Assembly (NCBI GenBank): GCA_008501545.1
Contig: QQUM01000785.1
Location: forward strand, 1 to 10,057
DNA: 10,057 nucleotides
Direction: 5' to 3'
Source: Calditrichota bacterium
Lineage (GTDB): Bacteria > Zhuqueibacterota > Zhuqueibacteria > Zhuqueibacterales > Geothermadaptataceae
Shown: one piece after another, positions 1 through 5,920 of the stretch
Layout of the letters: every line of letters starts with the position of its first letter
Position numbering within the stretch: the stretch's first letter is position 1
Made by a program: the position numbers and the translations under genes
Notes under the pieces: generated by a model
Database searches by the model: none
What the model was told of the DNA's origin: nothing
The model's input: only the letters and a program-made list of their open reading frames with translations

Positions 1-323
1 TCGGTGAGTTCGTATCCAAATTTGAGATTTTGCACGACAGACATGGGCGGGAACAAACGGCTGTCTTGAAACACATGCCCAATGTTGCGATTTTCCGGTC
101 GAACAAAATGTATTCTTTCGCTCGAAAAAAGAAGATCGTTCGCAAATTTTATCTCGCCGGAATCCGGTTTTTGAATACCGGACAAGCACTTCAGTGTTGT
201 GGTTTTGCCGCAACCGGAAGGCCCGAACAGCGCAGTGAAACCCGGATCAATTTCCGTGGAAAAGTGCAAATTGAAGGTCTTGAAAGCGAGATGAAAATCC
301 GCTGTCAGAATGGCTTCACTCAT
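1..323 (-). CDS. modC: Molybdate ABC transporter ATP-binding protein ModC, N-terminal part (runs off left edge)
   Basis: This is the ATPase subunit that drives molybdate import through ModB at the inner membrane. The first 107 codons are visible, read from the ATG at 323-321. The Walker A motif GPSGCGKT lies at residues 34-41, followed by LKCLSGIQKPDSGEI, and the Q-loop region HVFQDSRLFP at about 83-92. The Q-loop stretch with 'QDSRLFP' is typical of ModC rather than of CysA or PotA. The signature motif, Walker B and the C-terminal TOBE (molybdate-binding) domain would lie beyond the left edge. The start overlaps the modB stop by 8 nt (ATGAGTGA), which indicates translational coupling in one operon. 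The ATPase fold is certain; the molybdate assignment rests on the motif style and on ModB next door. Confidence 0.88.
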   Translation of the reverse strand, partial: MSEAILTADFHLAFKTFNLHFSTEIDPGFTALFGPSGCGKTTTLKCLSGIQKPDSGEIKFANDLLFSSERIHFVRPENRNIGHVFQDSRLFPPMSVVQNLKFGYELT

Positions 324-1005
324 TGAACTTCCCGCCTGCTAAACGCCATCTGCGCAGCAAAAGCTCCGAGACGATCAGACTGCCAAACGAAAACGCAATG
401 GCCACACCAATCAATACCATGATTTCGGTTTCGCGGCCGATTTGGTTTGCCAATGAAAAAATAGCCAGTGGCATGGTTTGGGTTTCACCGGGAATGTTAC
501 CGGCAAACATGATGGTTGCGCCAAACTCGCCCAGGCAGCGCGCAAAGGCGAGCAGCAGCCCGGCGATGATGCCATTTGCTGAAAGCGGTAGCGTGATGCG
601 CCGGAAAATATGCCAGCGGCCTGCCCGCAAGGTGCGCGCCGCTTCCTCAATGCGTGGATCGACATTTTCGATGGCAACCCGAATGGCACGCACAAACAGT
701 GGAAATGCCACAACCGCCGCCGCGATGGCTGCTGCCTGCCAGGTAAAGCTGAGCGCCATGCCGAAAACCTGGAAAATGTATTTACCGACCAACCCGTTTC
801 TGCCAAAAACAAACAAGAGGAAATAGCCGGTGACAACCGGCGGCAACACCAGCGGCAAATTCACCAGCGTATCAAAAAGCATTTTGCCCCGAAAATTTTT
901 CCGCGCTAAAAGCCAGCCACAGGCCACCGCAAACGGCAGGTCGATGAACGTTGCAACGATGGAAATTTTTAAGGAAAGTTGGACGATTTCAGTGATTGGG
1001 CTCAT
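316..1005 (-). CDS. modB: Molybdate ABC transporter permease ModB
   Basis: This is the inner-membrane channel subunit of the molybdate importer. With the ATG at 1005-1003 it has 229 residues, normal for ModB. It has five or six hydrophobic helices. Family marks are LPLVLPPVVTGY (about residues 50-62), the EAA loop that contacts the ATPase (EAARTLRAG, then FRRITLPLS, about 121-142), and the C-terminal GEFGATIMFAGNIPGETQTM (about 159-178), which is characteristic of ModB/CysT-type permeases. An in-frame TTG at 1029 would add eight residues, but nothing resembling a ribosome-binding site precedes it and the ATG gives the usual family N-terminus. Neither start has a good Shine-Dalgarno sequence. 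No modA lies upstream, although modA-modB-modC is the common order, so the binding protein is either elsewhere or lost. CysT/CysW is the alternative, less likely given the short length and the ModC-like partner. Confidence 0.88.
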   Translation of the reverse strand: MSPITEIVQLSLKISIVATFIDLPFAVACGWLLARKNFRGKMLFDTLVNLPLVLPPVVTGYFLLFVFGRNGLVGKYIFQVFGMALSFTWQAAAIAAAVVAFPLFVRAIRVAIENVDPRIEEAARTLRAGRWHIFRRITLPLSANGIIAGLLLAFARCLGEFGATIMFAGNIPGETQTMPLAIFSLANQIGRETEIMVLIGVAIAFSFGSLIVSELLLRRWRLAGGKFNE

Positions 1006-1025
1006 GTTTTGTTTGTTAAATTTGA

Positions 1026-1082
1026 TCAAATACGTCTTAATTCGCGGTAGGATGAGACATATAGTAGACTGATTTTTTTCAT
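1026..1082 (-). other. 18-codon reading frame upstream of modB (possible leader peptide or modA relic)
   Basis: An ATG at 1082-1080 opens a short frame, MKKISLLYVSSYRELRRI, with a stop at 1028-1026, 20 nt before the modB ATG. The first ten residues look like the start of a signal peptide (two lysines, then a hydrophobic run), which would suit the beginning of a lost modA. It could equally be chance. There is no Shine-Dalgarno sequence in front of it. Confidence 0.2.
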
Positions 1083-1132
1083 GCTTGACCGATTATTACT
1101 TACGCGCGCACCACGAATAGAGCAAAGTTTAG

Positions 1133-1159
1133 CGACGCTCAAGCATGAGCTGAGCGTCG
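1133..1159. repeat. Inverted repeat, 9-bp perfect stem
   Basis: CGACGCTCA (1133-1141) and TGAGCGTCG (1151-1159) form a perfect 9-bp stem with a 9-nt loop. It lies between the DUF3788-like gene and modB. There is no T-run on either side, so a classical intrinsic terminator is not supported. Part of the loop (TGAGC, 1146-1150) repeats the start of the right arm and offers an alternative shorter stem. Confidence 0.55.
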
Positions 1160-1215
1160 TGTAGAGCTATTTGTCAGCCACAGTGCCCTGTGTTGTAGAT
1201 GCCACACAACACGAC
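1156..1215. repeat. Nested inverted repeats in the modB upstream region
   Basis: An outer pair, GTCGTGT (1156-1162) with ACACGAC (1209-1215), encloses an inner pair, GTGTTGT (1190-1196) with ACAACAC (1206-1212). The arms of the two pairs overlap on the right, so only one could form at a time. Together with the neighbouring 9-bp stem this makes 1133-1215 rich in secondary structure. It could be a decayed attC-like site or a transcript end; the core heptamers of a proper attC are not present. Confidence 0.35.
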
Positions 1216-1216
1216 A

Positions 1217-1513
1217 TTATGCGCCGGTTGACCTTGCCATGGGCTTGCGTTTTGCCTGTAGAAGTTGCTTTACATCTTCTACTTGTGAAGGGTCAAGCAC
1301 TCGGATCCAAAGCCATTTTCCATCCTGAAGTTGATTCGTACTCCCAATCAAATCGCGGGTGGAAGGCGAGAGTTGTTCTCGTATTCCCATGACGTTTTCA
1401 CTTTCCTTTTTGCCGAGCACCACTAAAGCAGTGAAAGCACCATGCTCAGGAAATAGGGAGATAAGGGTTTTGCCACTCTTGCGATATCGAATTGCAAGAT
1501 CAAGCAATTGCAT
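1217..1513 (-). CDS. DUF3788-like protein, probably 5'-truncated
   Basis: This encodes 98 residues resembling the C-terminal two thirds of DUF3788 proteins. Visible marks are LAIRYRKSGKTLISLFPEHGAFTALVVLGKKE (about residues 6-37, given in parts: RYRKSGKTL, LFPEHGAF, VVLGKKE), then STRDLIGS (51-58), GKWLWIRV (65-72) and a terminal VEDVKQLLQAKRKP (78-91). DUF3788 proteins usually begin with a helical segment leading into a 'fYGkkyGW' strand before the RYRKSGKTL-like strand. That part is missing here, so roughly 35-45 residues appear lost. The ATG at 1513-1511 follows the stop of the upstream membrane-protein gene by one codon, in the same frame. Base composition is more GC-rich than the genes upstream, so the break may mark the edge of the AT-rich insert. 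The biochemical function of DUF3788 is unknown to me, and translation of this remnant is uncertain. Confidence 0.55.
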   Translation of the reverse strand: MQLLDLAIRYRKSGKTLISLFPEHGAFTALVVLGKKESENVMGIREQLSPSTRDLIGSTNQLQDGKWLWIRVLDPSQVEDVKQLLQAKRKPMARSTGA

Positions 1514-1516
1514 TAA

Positions 1517-1987
1517 TTATTGAATCGTTTTCGGTTTGGCTGCACGCGATTTGAAATACATGGTTAATCCACCGGTTATTATGCCAACAATAAGTGCTGC
1601 AAGTATATTGAAAGCGAACGCTGATGCGGGGATAGTGAAATACCCCGTTAATGGTGTAACATTGTCTCCTGTAACCATAGCAAAACGAGAAATTGTCCAC
1701 TTGAAGTAATAAGCCAATGAATAAGTCAAAGCGATTGCAAGACGGACAGGGACAGAAAAGAGTAAAATAGCTTTGATGAGTGCGAAGAACGGTTTTTCAA
1801 ATTCATTTTCAATAATTTTAAACGCAAAAAAAACGGGTACAATTATTTGTAGCCAGGCAATCCCGAAAATTTTATTCACAGCATCGGGTGCACCAGCAAA
1901 TTCCAGTACAAGGCGAATGGCAATAACGGCAAAAGCAATGAGCAAAGGTAGTTTTACAATACCAAACAAATTGTTTTTTTCCTTCAT
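1517..1987 (-). CDS. Four-helix integral membrane protein, function unknown
   Basis: This 156-residue protein has four predicted membrane helices at about residues 10-31, 40-58, 67-92 and 122-146. It has charged cytosolic-type ends (MKEKNN at the start, KSRAAKPK at the end). The start is well supported: GGAGG sits a few nt before the ATG at 1987-1985, the best Shine-Dalgarno sequence in the window. I do not recognise a family. The stretch EFAGAPDAVNKIFGIAWLQ and the run VPVRLAIALTYSLAYYFKWT look like conserved parts of a membrane domain, with no obvious catalytic residues. The gene lies downstream of the third attC-like site, so it would be the gene of a fourth cassette whose own attC is missing. 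Its stop TAA (1519-1517) is in frame with the DUF3788-like remnant that follows. Confidence 0.72.
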   Translation of the reverse strand: MKEKNNLFGIVKLPLLIAFAVIAIRLVLEFAGAPDAVNKIFGIAWLQIIVPVFFAFKIIENEFEKPFFALIKAILLFSVPVRLAIALTYSLAYYFKWTISRFAMVTGDNVTPLTGYFTIPASAFAFNILAALIVGIITGGLTMYFKSRAAKPKTIQ

Positions 1988-2079
1988 ATTTCCTCCAATG
2001 ATTCACTGTTGAGTTTTGAACTATTTTTGAAATCGATCAAAACCACAACAACTATGAGTATCGAATTGATTTTTCATAG

Positions 2080-2204
2080 GGTTAACGACCCTTTAGTTGC
2101 CGAGGTCGATTTGTTAATTTTAAGCTCAAATTCCTTCGAGATAACGCCATTCAAATTCAAAAACCAACCCGCGTTGCCGCGGTCAACTGCGAGGCCCGTT
2201 AGAA
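2080..2204 (-). repeat. attC-like site 3 (end of cassette 3), 125 bp
   Basis: On the minus strand it opens with TTCTAAC (2204-2198), the reverse complement of the cassette 3 opening core GTTAGAA (3790-3784), and closes with GTTAACC (2086-2080). The arms pair imperfectly: TAACG, then CC, then AGTTG and CCG..GG recur in order in the head and in the reverse complement of the tail, with extra bases on one side as attC sites usually have. It is the weakest of the three sites, and the middle does not fold neatly by eye. Confidence 0.55.
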
Positions 2205-2463
2205 CGGGACTGCCGCTTTTTGTGCCCCAAAAGCCAACCGAAAAACACTGGAATTTGTCTCTCGTTATGAAGTTTCTGAAAACCCGAAATCGTTGAAAAT
2301 TCAAAACAAAAATATTTAATCGTTAGGAATTATCATATCCATAACCTGTACCGTTTTTCAGGAAGAATCTTAAAATTAGTATCTTCAATTTTTTAGATAT
2401 TCACTTTGTCAATATGGCAAAAATCGAATTATAGTTTTAGTAAAAAAACAATACTTATTATAA
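2205..2463. other. Non-coding tail of cassette 3
   Basis: This stretch of about 260 bases lies between the phosphatase stop and attC-like site 3. It is AT-rich on the phosphatase side and more GC-rich towards the attC. I see no convincing gene. A 76-codon frame on the minus strand (2304-2074) uses a TTG start without a ribosome-binding site and runs straight through the attC, so I did not call it. A GTTAGGA heptamer at 2322-2328 might be a decayed core site. Confidence 0.4.
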
Positions 2464-3588
2464 TTATAAACATCTGATTAATAAAATTGACTGATCATCC
2501 TTTTGTTTACCGAATAAAGCTAACTTGTTATTTATTTTTTCATAAATAGTGGACAATTCATCATGTCTGTTATTGAGAATAATCTTTTTTACTTTTTCCA
2601 TTCCAAATTCTTCGTCTTTCTTGTTTGACGTCTCTGTGATTCCATCAGTCAGTAATATGAATAAATCCTTCTTGTTATATACTGTGCTGTTTGTCGCAAA
2701 AGAGAAGTCTTTAGTCGCCGCAATTGGAAGGTGCTTTATTATCAATTCCTCAAAATTGTTCGAATCGTTTGCAAGTTTTAAAATCGGAAGATGACCTGCT
2801 GTTGAATATTCTACAGTAGAATTTGAATTAAATTTTAAAAATGCACAGGTAAGAAACATGTTTTTCTTTTTTAAATAGTAAATTGTTTTGCTGGTTTCTG
2901 TTAAAATTGAACGAAGTTGTTCATCCTGGTTTAATAAAACCCGAATTGTGCTTTTAAACATCCCCATCATCGAGCCTGCCGCAACGCCATGACCCGATAC
3001 ATCTGCAATATAACAAGTATGTGAAGTCTCATTTTCGAAATAGTCAATTAAATCGCCGCCGACTTCATCAGTAGGGTTAGATACTCCAAATATTTCAAAA
3101 CGCTTATTAACAATTTCAATTTTTGGAACGAGGTTCGAATGAAGATCCTGCGCAAGATCCATTTCAGCCTGAAGCCGCAAATTTCTTAATCCCTCCTTAT
3201 TGATAAAAATAATAAGCAGTATATATCCCAGAACCAATGTTACTAAAATTCCCATGGCATCAAAATATGCTCTTTCAGGAAATTCGGAAAGCACTGGTTG
3301 GGTAGCCTCTTTCCAGATGTTCATTCCAACTACAATCTGAAATAGGATAGTAAAAGGAAGAAATTTAAGGTTTCTAGTAAAACTATAAACATAGAATACG
3401 GCAACAATCCCGGAATAAAATACATTTATAAAAAGCAGCAGTTCTGAATATGAACCTTCAGAAAGCAGATCGATGATAAATCCAATCCCTGAAAATAAGA
3501 AGAATATCGCCGAGACAAATATTAGATATCTTCTAAATGGTATATATTTCCAGAATTTGCTCTTTTTTAAATATTGATTTTTTATCAA
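2464..3588 (-). CDS. Membrane-anchored SpoIIE/RsbU-family PP2C serine phosphatase
   Basis: This 374-residue protein has an N-terminal membrane domain (helices at about 20-40, 48-70, 76-90 and 111-129), a short linking helix (QAEMDLAQDLHSNLVP, 140-155) and a cytosolic PP2C domain. The phosphatase motifs are all present: EVGGDL (175-180) and ADVSGHG (195-201) with metal-binding aspartates, AGHLP (264-268), LLTDGITE (312-319) and the final DDQS (364-367). Such enzymes dephosphorylate anti-sigma-factor antagonists (STAS proteins) in partner-switching pathways, and their membrane part acts as the sensor. No STAS protein or anti-sigma kinase lies nearby, so any partner is elsewhere in the genome. 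The start is a TTG at 3588-3586 with a weak purine stretch (AGAGAGAAG) upstream; no ATG precedes the first helix. It is the gene of cassette 3 and has a leader of about 200 nt that could hold its own promoter. Confidence 0.88.
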   Translation of the reverse strand: MIKNQYLKKSKFWKYIPFRRYLIFVSAIFFLFSGIGFIIDLLSEGSYSELLLFINVFYSGIVAVFYVYSFTRNLKFLPFTILFQIVVGMNIWKEATQPVLSEFPERAYFDAMGILVTLVLGYILLIIFINKEGLRNLRLQAEMDLAQDLHSNLVPKIEIVNKRFEIFGVSNPTDEVGGDLIDYFENETSHTCYIADVSGHGVAAGSMMGMFKSTIRVLLNQDEQLRSILTETSKTIYYLKKKNMFLTCAFLKFNSNSTVEYSTAGHLPILKLANDSNNFEELIIKHLPIAATKDFSFATNSTVYNKKDLFILLTDGITETSNKKDEEFGMEKVKKIILNNRHDELSTIYEKINNKLALFGKQKDDQSILLIRCL

Positions 3589-3783
3589 CTTAGTCTTCTC
3601 TCTGGATTTAGAAGTCCATTATTTATAATTTAAGTACAGTTTAGATTGATTGTTAATATATTTGTAATTTTTCCTTCTTCGATAAGCAGATAGATAAATA
3701 CAGTTGCAAAAGGTATTTTTCTCGAATAAAAAACTGCAGATATTGTATTGTTTTCGTAAGAATCTATTTAAATTTATTTATGT

Positions 3784-3880
3784 TTCTAACGGTTGGCATA
3801 ATGGGCGCGGAACGATTTATGAATTTCCGAATCTCTGGAAAAGGGACGCGTTTCGCATCCCTTTGATGCCGTTGTTAGCA
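3784..3880 (-). repeat. attC-like site 2 (end of cassette 2), 97 bp
   Basis: On the minus strand it runs from TGCTAAC (3880-3874) to GTTAGAA (3790-3784). The head (CTAACAACGGCAT, then GGGATGCGAAACG) and the reverse complement of the tail (CTAACGGTTGGCAT, then GGGCGCGGAACG) match along about 30 bp with small bulges, as attC arms do. TGCTAAC is the exact reverse complement of GTTAGCA, which opens cassette 2. It starts 13 nt after the stop of the hydrolase gene. Confidence 0.78.
3840..3864 (-). terminator. Hairpin inside attC-like site 2, likely intrinsic terminator for the hydrolase gene
   Basis: Read on the minus strand, AAAGGGATGCG, a 3-nt AAA loop and CGCGTCCCTTT form an 11-bp stem with one U·G pair, followed by a further U. 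The pairing is complete only in minus-strand RNA (a C-A mismatch appears on the plus strand), so selection for a minus-strand transcript is plausible. It lies about 30 nt after the stop of the hydrolase gene. Confidence 0.5.
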
Positions 3881-3893
3881 GCCCGTTTAACTA

Positions 3894-5201
3894 TCACCAA
3901 TATATTCTAATGAATCCCCAATAATTGTATAAGAACAATAAGAATGATGAAAGAAAAATTAGTGATAAATAATGCCATCTTTGAAAATTATTCCAAATTC
4001 CATTTTTCCATATAATTACTGCAACAATCGAAGCTATGAAAACCAATACTGCCTTCAAAGCAGGAATATGGATCAATATTTTTTCAATTAACATTCTATC
4101 CCTCAACGTATCTGGCAATCCAATTAAAAAAATCTGTGGATACTGAGAGAGTGTAATCAAGTAAACCAATCCAAGAATGGCTAAACTCAAAGCGATAATC
4201 CTAGCAGTGGCAGAAACTGGACCATTTTTCGATTTTTTCAGAGACCCTTTTTTTATACGATCGCCTATAAAATATTGAACGATCGACACAATTATTGAAA
4301 TTAGCAGAGCTAAACCTGTGACAACCAATGATGATACTATACCAGCATTTTTCTGTGGAATGATCTTTCCATAATTTGTTCGTTGAAATTTTTTATTCAC
4401 TGGAAATAATTCAGGAAGATCATAGTATTGTACCCCTTTTTGTATTTCATGCTTTAAGTCCAGAGATAGAGGATTGCTGAATTCCTGAAAATGATATATT
4501 TCAAGTTTTTTATTGATCAAATCGTAAATAACGGATATTTGTGTAATATCCTGATGAATCGCATTTAGAACATCACGTGAAAATTCAAATGAAAAATTAT
4601 CCGGATGATTTTTAATAAAATGTTCTGCAGTATTGTATCTCCAACATGGATAGTTGTTTTCTTCATATTCTGACTGGTAGATATTCGTGCAAATCTGATA
4701 AAAAGATTTCCTTTCAATAATCGTATCACCTTCGACAATCACAGAATTCCCAGTTTGATCACAAAACATAACCATCCCGTTGTAAAAAACGCCAAGATAG
4801 AACTGGTCCAATGAATCCAAAACCTGATCTACTGTCGAACAGGTCGCCATTATCGAATCAAAAATATTACCCTTAAATATTCGTTTTCCAATTGATTTTT
4901 TAATTGCTTGTTCATGCCCGGCAAAATGTTCCATTACCAGGCCTTTTTCATTCATCCCACTGATTGGATATAAATCGTCTTTGCCAAAATAGACACAACC
5001 AAATCTTGAGTCTGATTGGGGGACGAACCACATTTTTGTATTCGGATTAAAGAAGTCGTTATTTTTTCCAACAAACACAGAACTGTCTTTAGCGATAATA
5101 AATCCTGAACAAGCAGATGTCTTCTGCTGAAAAATTATAAAAGATATAAAGATTAATAGAGTTAGAATTCTTCCCACAACATACCTTTTAAATTGTGCCA
5201 T
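3894..5201 (-). CDS. Exported Ntn-type linear amide C-N hydrolase with C-terminal membrane domain
   Basis: With the ATG at 5201-5199 the protein has 435 residues. A signal sequence (residues 1-30, hydrophobic core about 11-25, ending QKTSA) is followed directly by Cys31 in CSGFIIAKDSSVFVGKNNDFF. A cysteine exposed at the new N-terminus, then the GKNNDF strand, is the pattern of choloylglycine-hydrolase/acyltransferase-like Ntn hydrolases, where that Cys is the nucleophile. SGMNEKGLVMEHF (81-93) and the VDQVLDSL helix (124-131) fit this fold. Residues 289-313, 332-352, 382-398 and 408-430 are membrane helices. The substrate is unknown: bile-salt-like, N-acyl amino acid or penicillin-type amides are all possible. 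An open frame continues upstream to 5300, but those 33 codons lie inside attC-like site 1 and I exclude them. There is no Shine-Dalgarno sequence; the ATG sits only 2 nt after the attC core. Two stops in a row end the gene. It is the gene of cassette 2. Confidence 0.8.
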   Translation of the reverse strand: MAQFKRYVVGRILTLLIFISFIIFQQKTSACSGFIIAKDSSVFVGKNNDFFNPNTKMWFVPQSDSRFGCVYFGKDDLYPISGMNEKGLVMEHFAGHEQAIKKSIGKRIFKGNIFDSIMATCSTVDQVLDSLDQFYLGVFYNGMVMFCDQTGNSVIVEGDTIIERKSFYQICTNIYQSEYEENNYPCWRYNTAEHFIKNHPDNFSFEFSRDVLNAIHQDITQISVIYDLINKKLEIYHFQEFSNPLSLDLKHEIQKGVQYYDLPELFPVNKKFQRTNYGKIIPQKNAGIVSSLVVTGLALLISIIVSIVQYFIGDRIKKGSLKKSKNGPVSATARIIALSLAILGLVYLITLSQYPQIFLIGLPDTLRDRMLIEKILIHIPALKAVLVFIASIVAVIIWKNGIWNNFQRWHYLSLIFLSSFLLFLYNYWGFIRIYW

Positions 5202-5203
5202 GC

Positions 5204-5318
5204 TGCTAACGCCTTGCTCAGTTGCGCAGCGGTCTACGCTCCTTTTTGTGCATTCGCTGCGCTCATTGTCGCACAAAAATCCACTACAACCGCTGCGCAA
5301 CTGAGCAACTTGTTAGCC
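5204..5318 (-). repeat. attC-like site 1 (end of cassette 1), 115 bp, long near-perfect hairpin
   Basis: On the minus strand it runs from GGCTAAC (5318-5312) to GTTAGCA (5210-5204). Its arms share an uninterrupted 20-bp stretch (TTGCTCAGTTGCGCAGCGGT), then, past a less perfect stretch, TTTTTGTGC near the tip, with a small mismatched spacer next to the cores as in known attC sites. The opening core is the exact reverse complement of GTTAGCC, which opens cassette 1. The upstream gene's stop codon TAA lies inside the core, a common arrangement in cassettes. The long stem would also stall or end minus-strand transcripts. Confidence 0.85.
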
Positions 5319-5885
5319 ATTTCGCTTACGTACATCTAATAATTTTTGTTTAAGTAACAGTGCAAAACCTACAATTAGCAATAAAAAGAAAAGCATAGTA
5401 AAACCGCTTTTAAGAAGAGTAAATATACTTGCCGTATTAACTGTAGCTACTTGTAAATCAGGAAATGATCTGATCATTTTTATGATGAATACATTTTCAG
5501 CATAATCAAAAATCCCAGCTAAAAATGGTACTAGTGCAAAAAAGAAAATATTGGAACTTACATTAAATGTTTTACCAAAAAGCCAAACTAGCAGTAGTGA
5601 ATAAGTAATAGAAAATAAACCTGGGTATATGAAGTCTAATGGTAACTGAGTAGATAAATATAGTTCTCGCCCTTCAGCTCCCAATGTATCAAGTAATTCA
5701 TAAGCGTAATTAAAGGAGTAACCAGCAGGAGATAAGTCAAATATTGGTTGTTCTGGAGCATATGCCGTAACTGCTGGAATTGAGTATGACAACATTGTTA
5801 AATACACGGCCATAGTTAGTATAAACAAAGTAAGAACAACCTTTCCCGTTGAATATTTCTGCATAAAACGAATTAGTATTTCCAT
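5313..5885 (-). CDS. Four-helix membrane protein of cassette 1, function unknown
   Basis: This 190-residue protein has four predicted membrane helices at about 15-37, 84-104, 112-136 and 156-178. Between helices 1 and 2 is an extracytoplasmic-type segment of about 45 residues containing GYSFNYAYELLDTLGAEGR. The phrases LPLDFIYPGLFSITYSLLL (81-99) and FLAGIFDYAENVFIIKMI (121-138) resemble a widespread uncharacterised four-helix family that I know only as hypothetical membrane proteins. The conserved acidic Asp127, Tyr128 and Glu130 in helix 3 stand out. The ATG at 5885-5883 has AGGAG about 12 nt upstream, slightly far but usable. The stop codon is part of the attC core GGCTAAC. The gene begins about 35 nt after the cassette boundary at 5920, typical of cassette genes, which depend on an outside promoter. 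No function can be assigned. Confidence 0.78.
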   Translation of the reverse strand: MEILIRFMQKYSTGKVVLTLFILTMAVYLTMLSYSIPAVTAYAPEQPIFDLSPAGYSFNYAYELLDTLGAEGRELYLSTQLPLDFIYPGLFSITYSLLLVWLFGKTFNVSSNIFFFALVPFLAGIFDYAENVFIIKMIRSFPDLQVATVNTASIFTLLKSGFTMLFFLLLIVGFALLLKQKLLDVRKRNG

Positions 5886-5913
5886 CTAAAGGTATGACTC
5901 CTATTGAATGATT

Positions 5914-5920
5914 GGCTAAC
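5914..5920 (-). other. Left boundary (core site GTTAGCC) of cassette 1
   Basis: GTTAGCC on the minus strand marks where cassette 1 joins the preceding site. It is exactly complementary to the opening core of attC-like site 1. The preceding bases (GTATAATAATATAC on the minus strand) form an AT-rich palindrome containing a TATAAT hexamer at 5933-5928, a possible -10 element about 43 nt before the cassette 1 start codon. No matching -35 element is clear. Confidence 0.6.

Larger units (their letters stand above)
2080..5920 (-). mobile_element. Integron gene-cassette array without an integrase (CALIN), three cassettes
   Basis: On the minus strand three gene + attC units follow one another: cassette 1 at about 5919-5210 (710 nt), cassette 2 at 5209-3790 (1420 nt) and cassette 3 at 3789-2086 (1704 nt). 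Cuts are placed after the G of GTTAGxx, as known for integron recombination. The heptamer opening each cassette (GTTAGCC, GTTAGCA, GTTAGAA) is the exact reverse complement of the heptamer opening its own attC (GGCTAAC, TGCTAAC, TTCTAAC). This is the signature left by circular cassettes. All genes share one orientation, and intergenic space is mostly attC. No tyrosine recombinase is encoded in the window, so the array is called a CALIN. Core sites deviate slightly from the GTTRRRY consensus. The array is AT-rich compared with the flanking mod genes. Confidence 0.8.

Noticed and set aside
323..826. Plus-strand frame of 167 codons opposite modB
   Set aside because: It is the antisense shadow of a permease with clear EAA-loop and helix pattern.
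2074..2304. 76-codon minus-strand frame
   Set aside because: It starts with TTG without a ribosome-binding site and runs through the whole attC-like site 3 into the next cassette, so it is most likely a by-product of the repeat, although a real small protein cannot be fully excluded.
2322..2328. GTTAGGA as the opening core of attC-like site 3
   Set aside because: Its complement TCCTAAC does not match the cassette 3 opening core GTTAGAA, and pairing it with the closing core at 2080-2086 gives about 250 bp, too long for an attC.
5202..5300. 33-codon N-terminal extension of the amide hydrolase
   Set aside because: These codons translate attC-like site 1. The ATG at 5201 begins directly with a good signal peptide, so the extension is not part of the protein.
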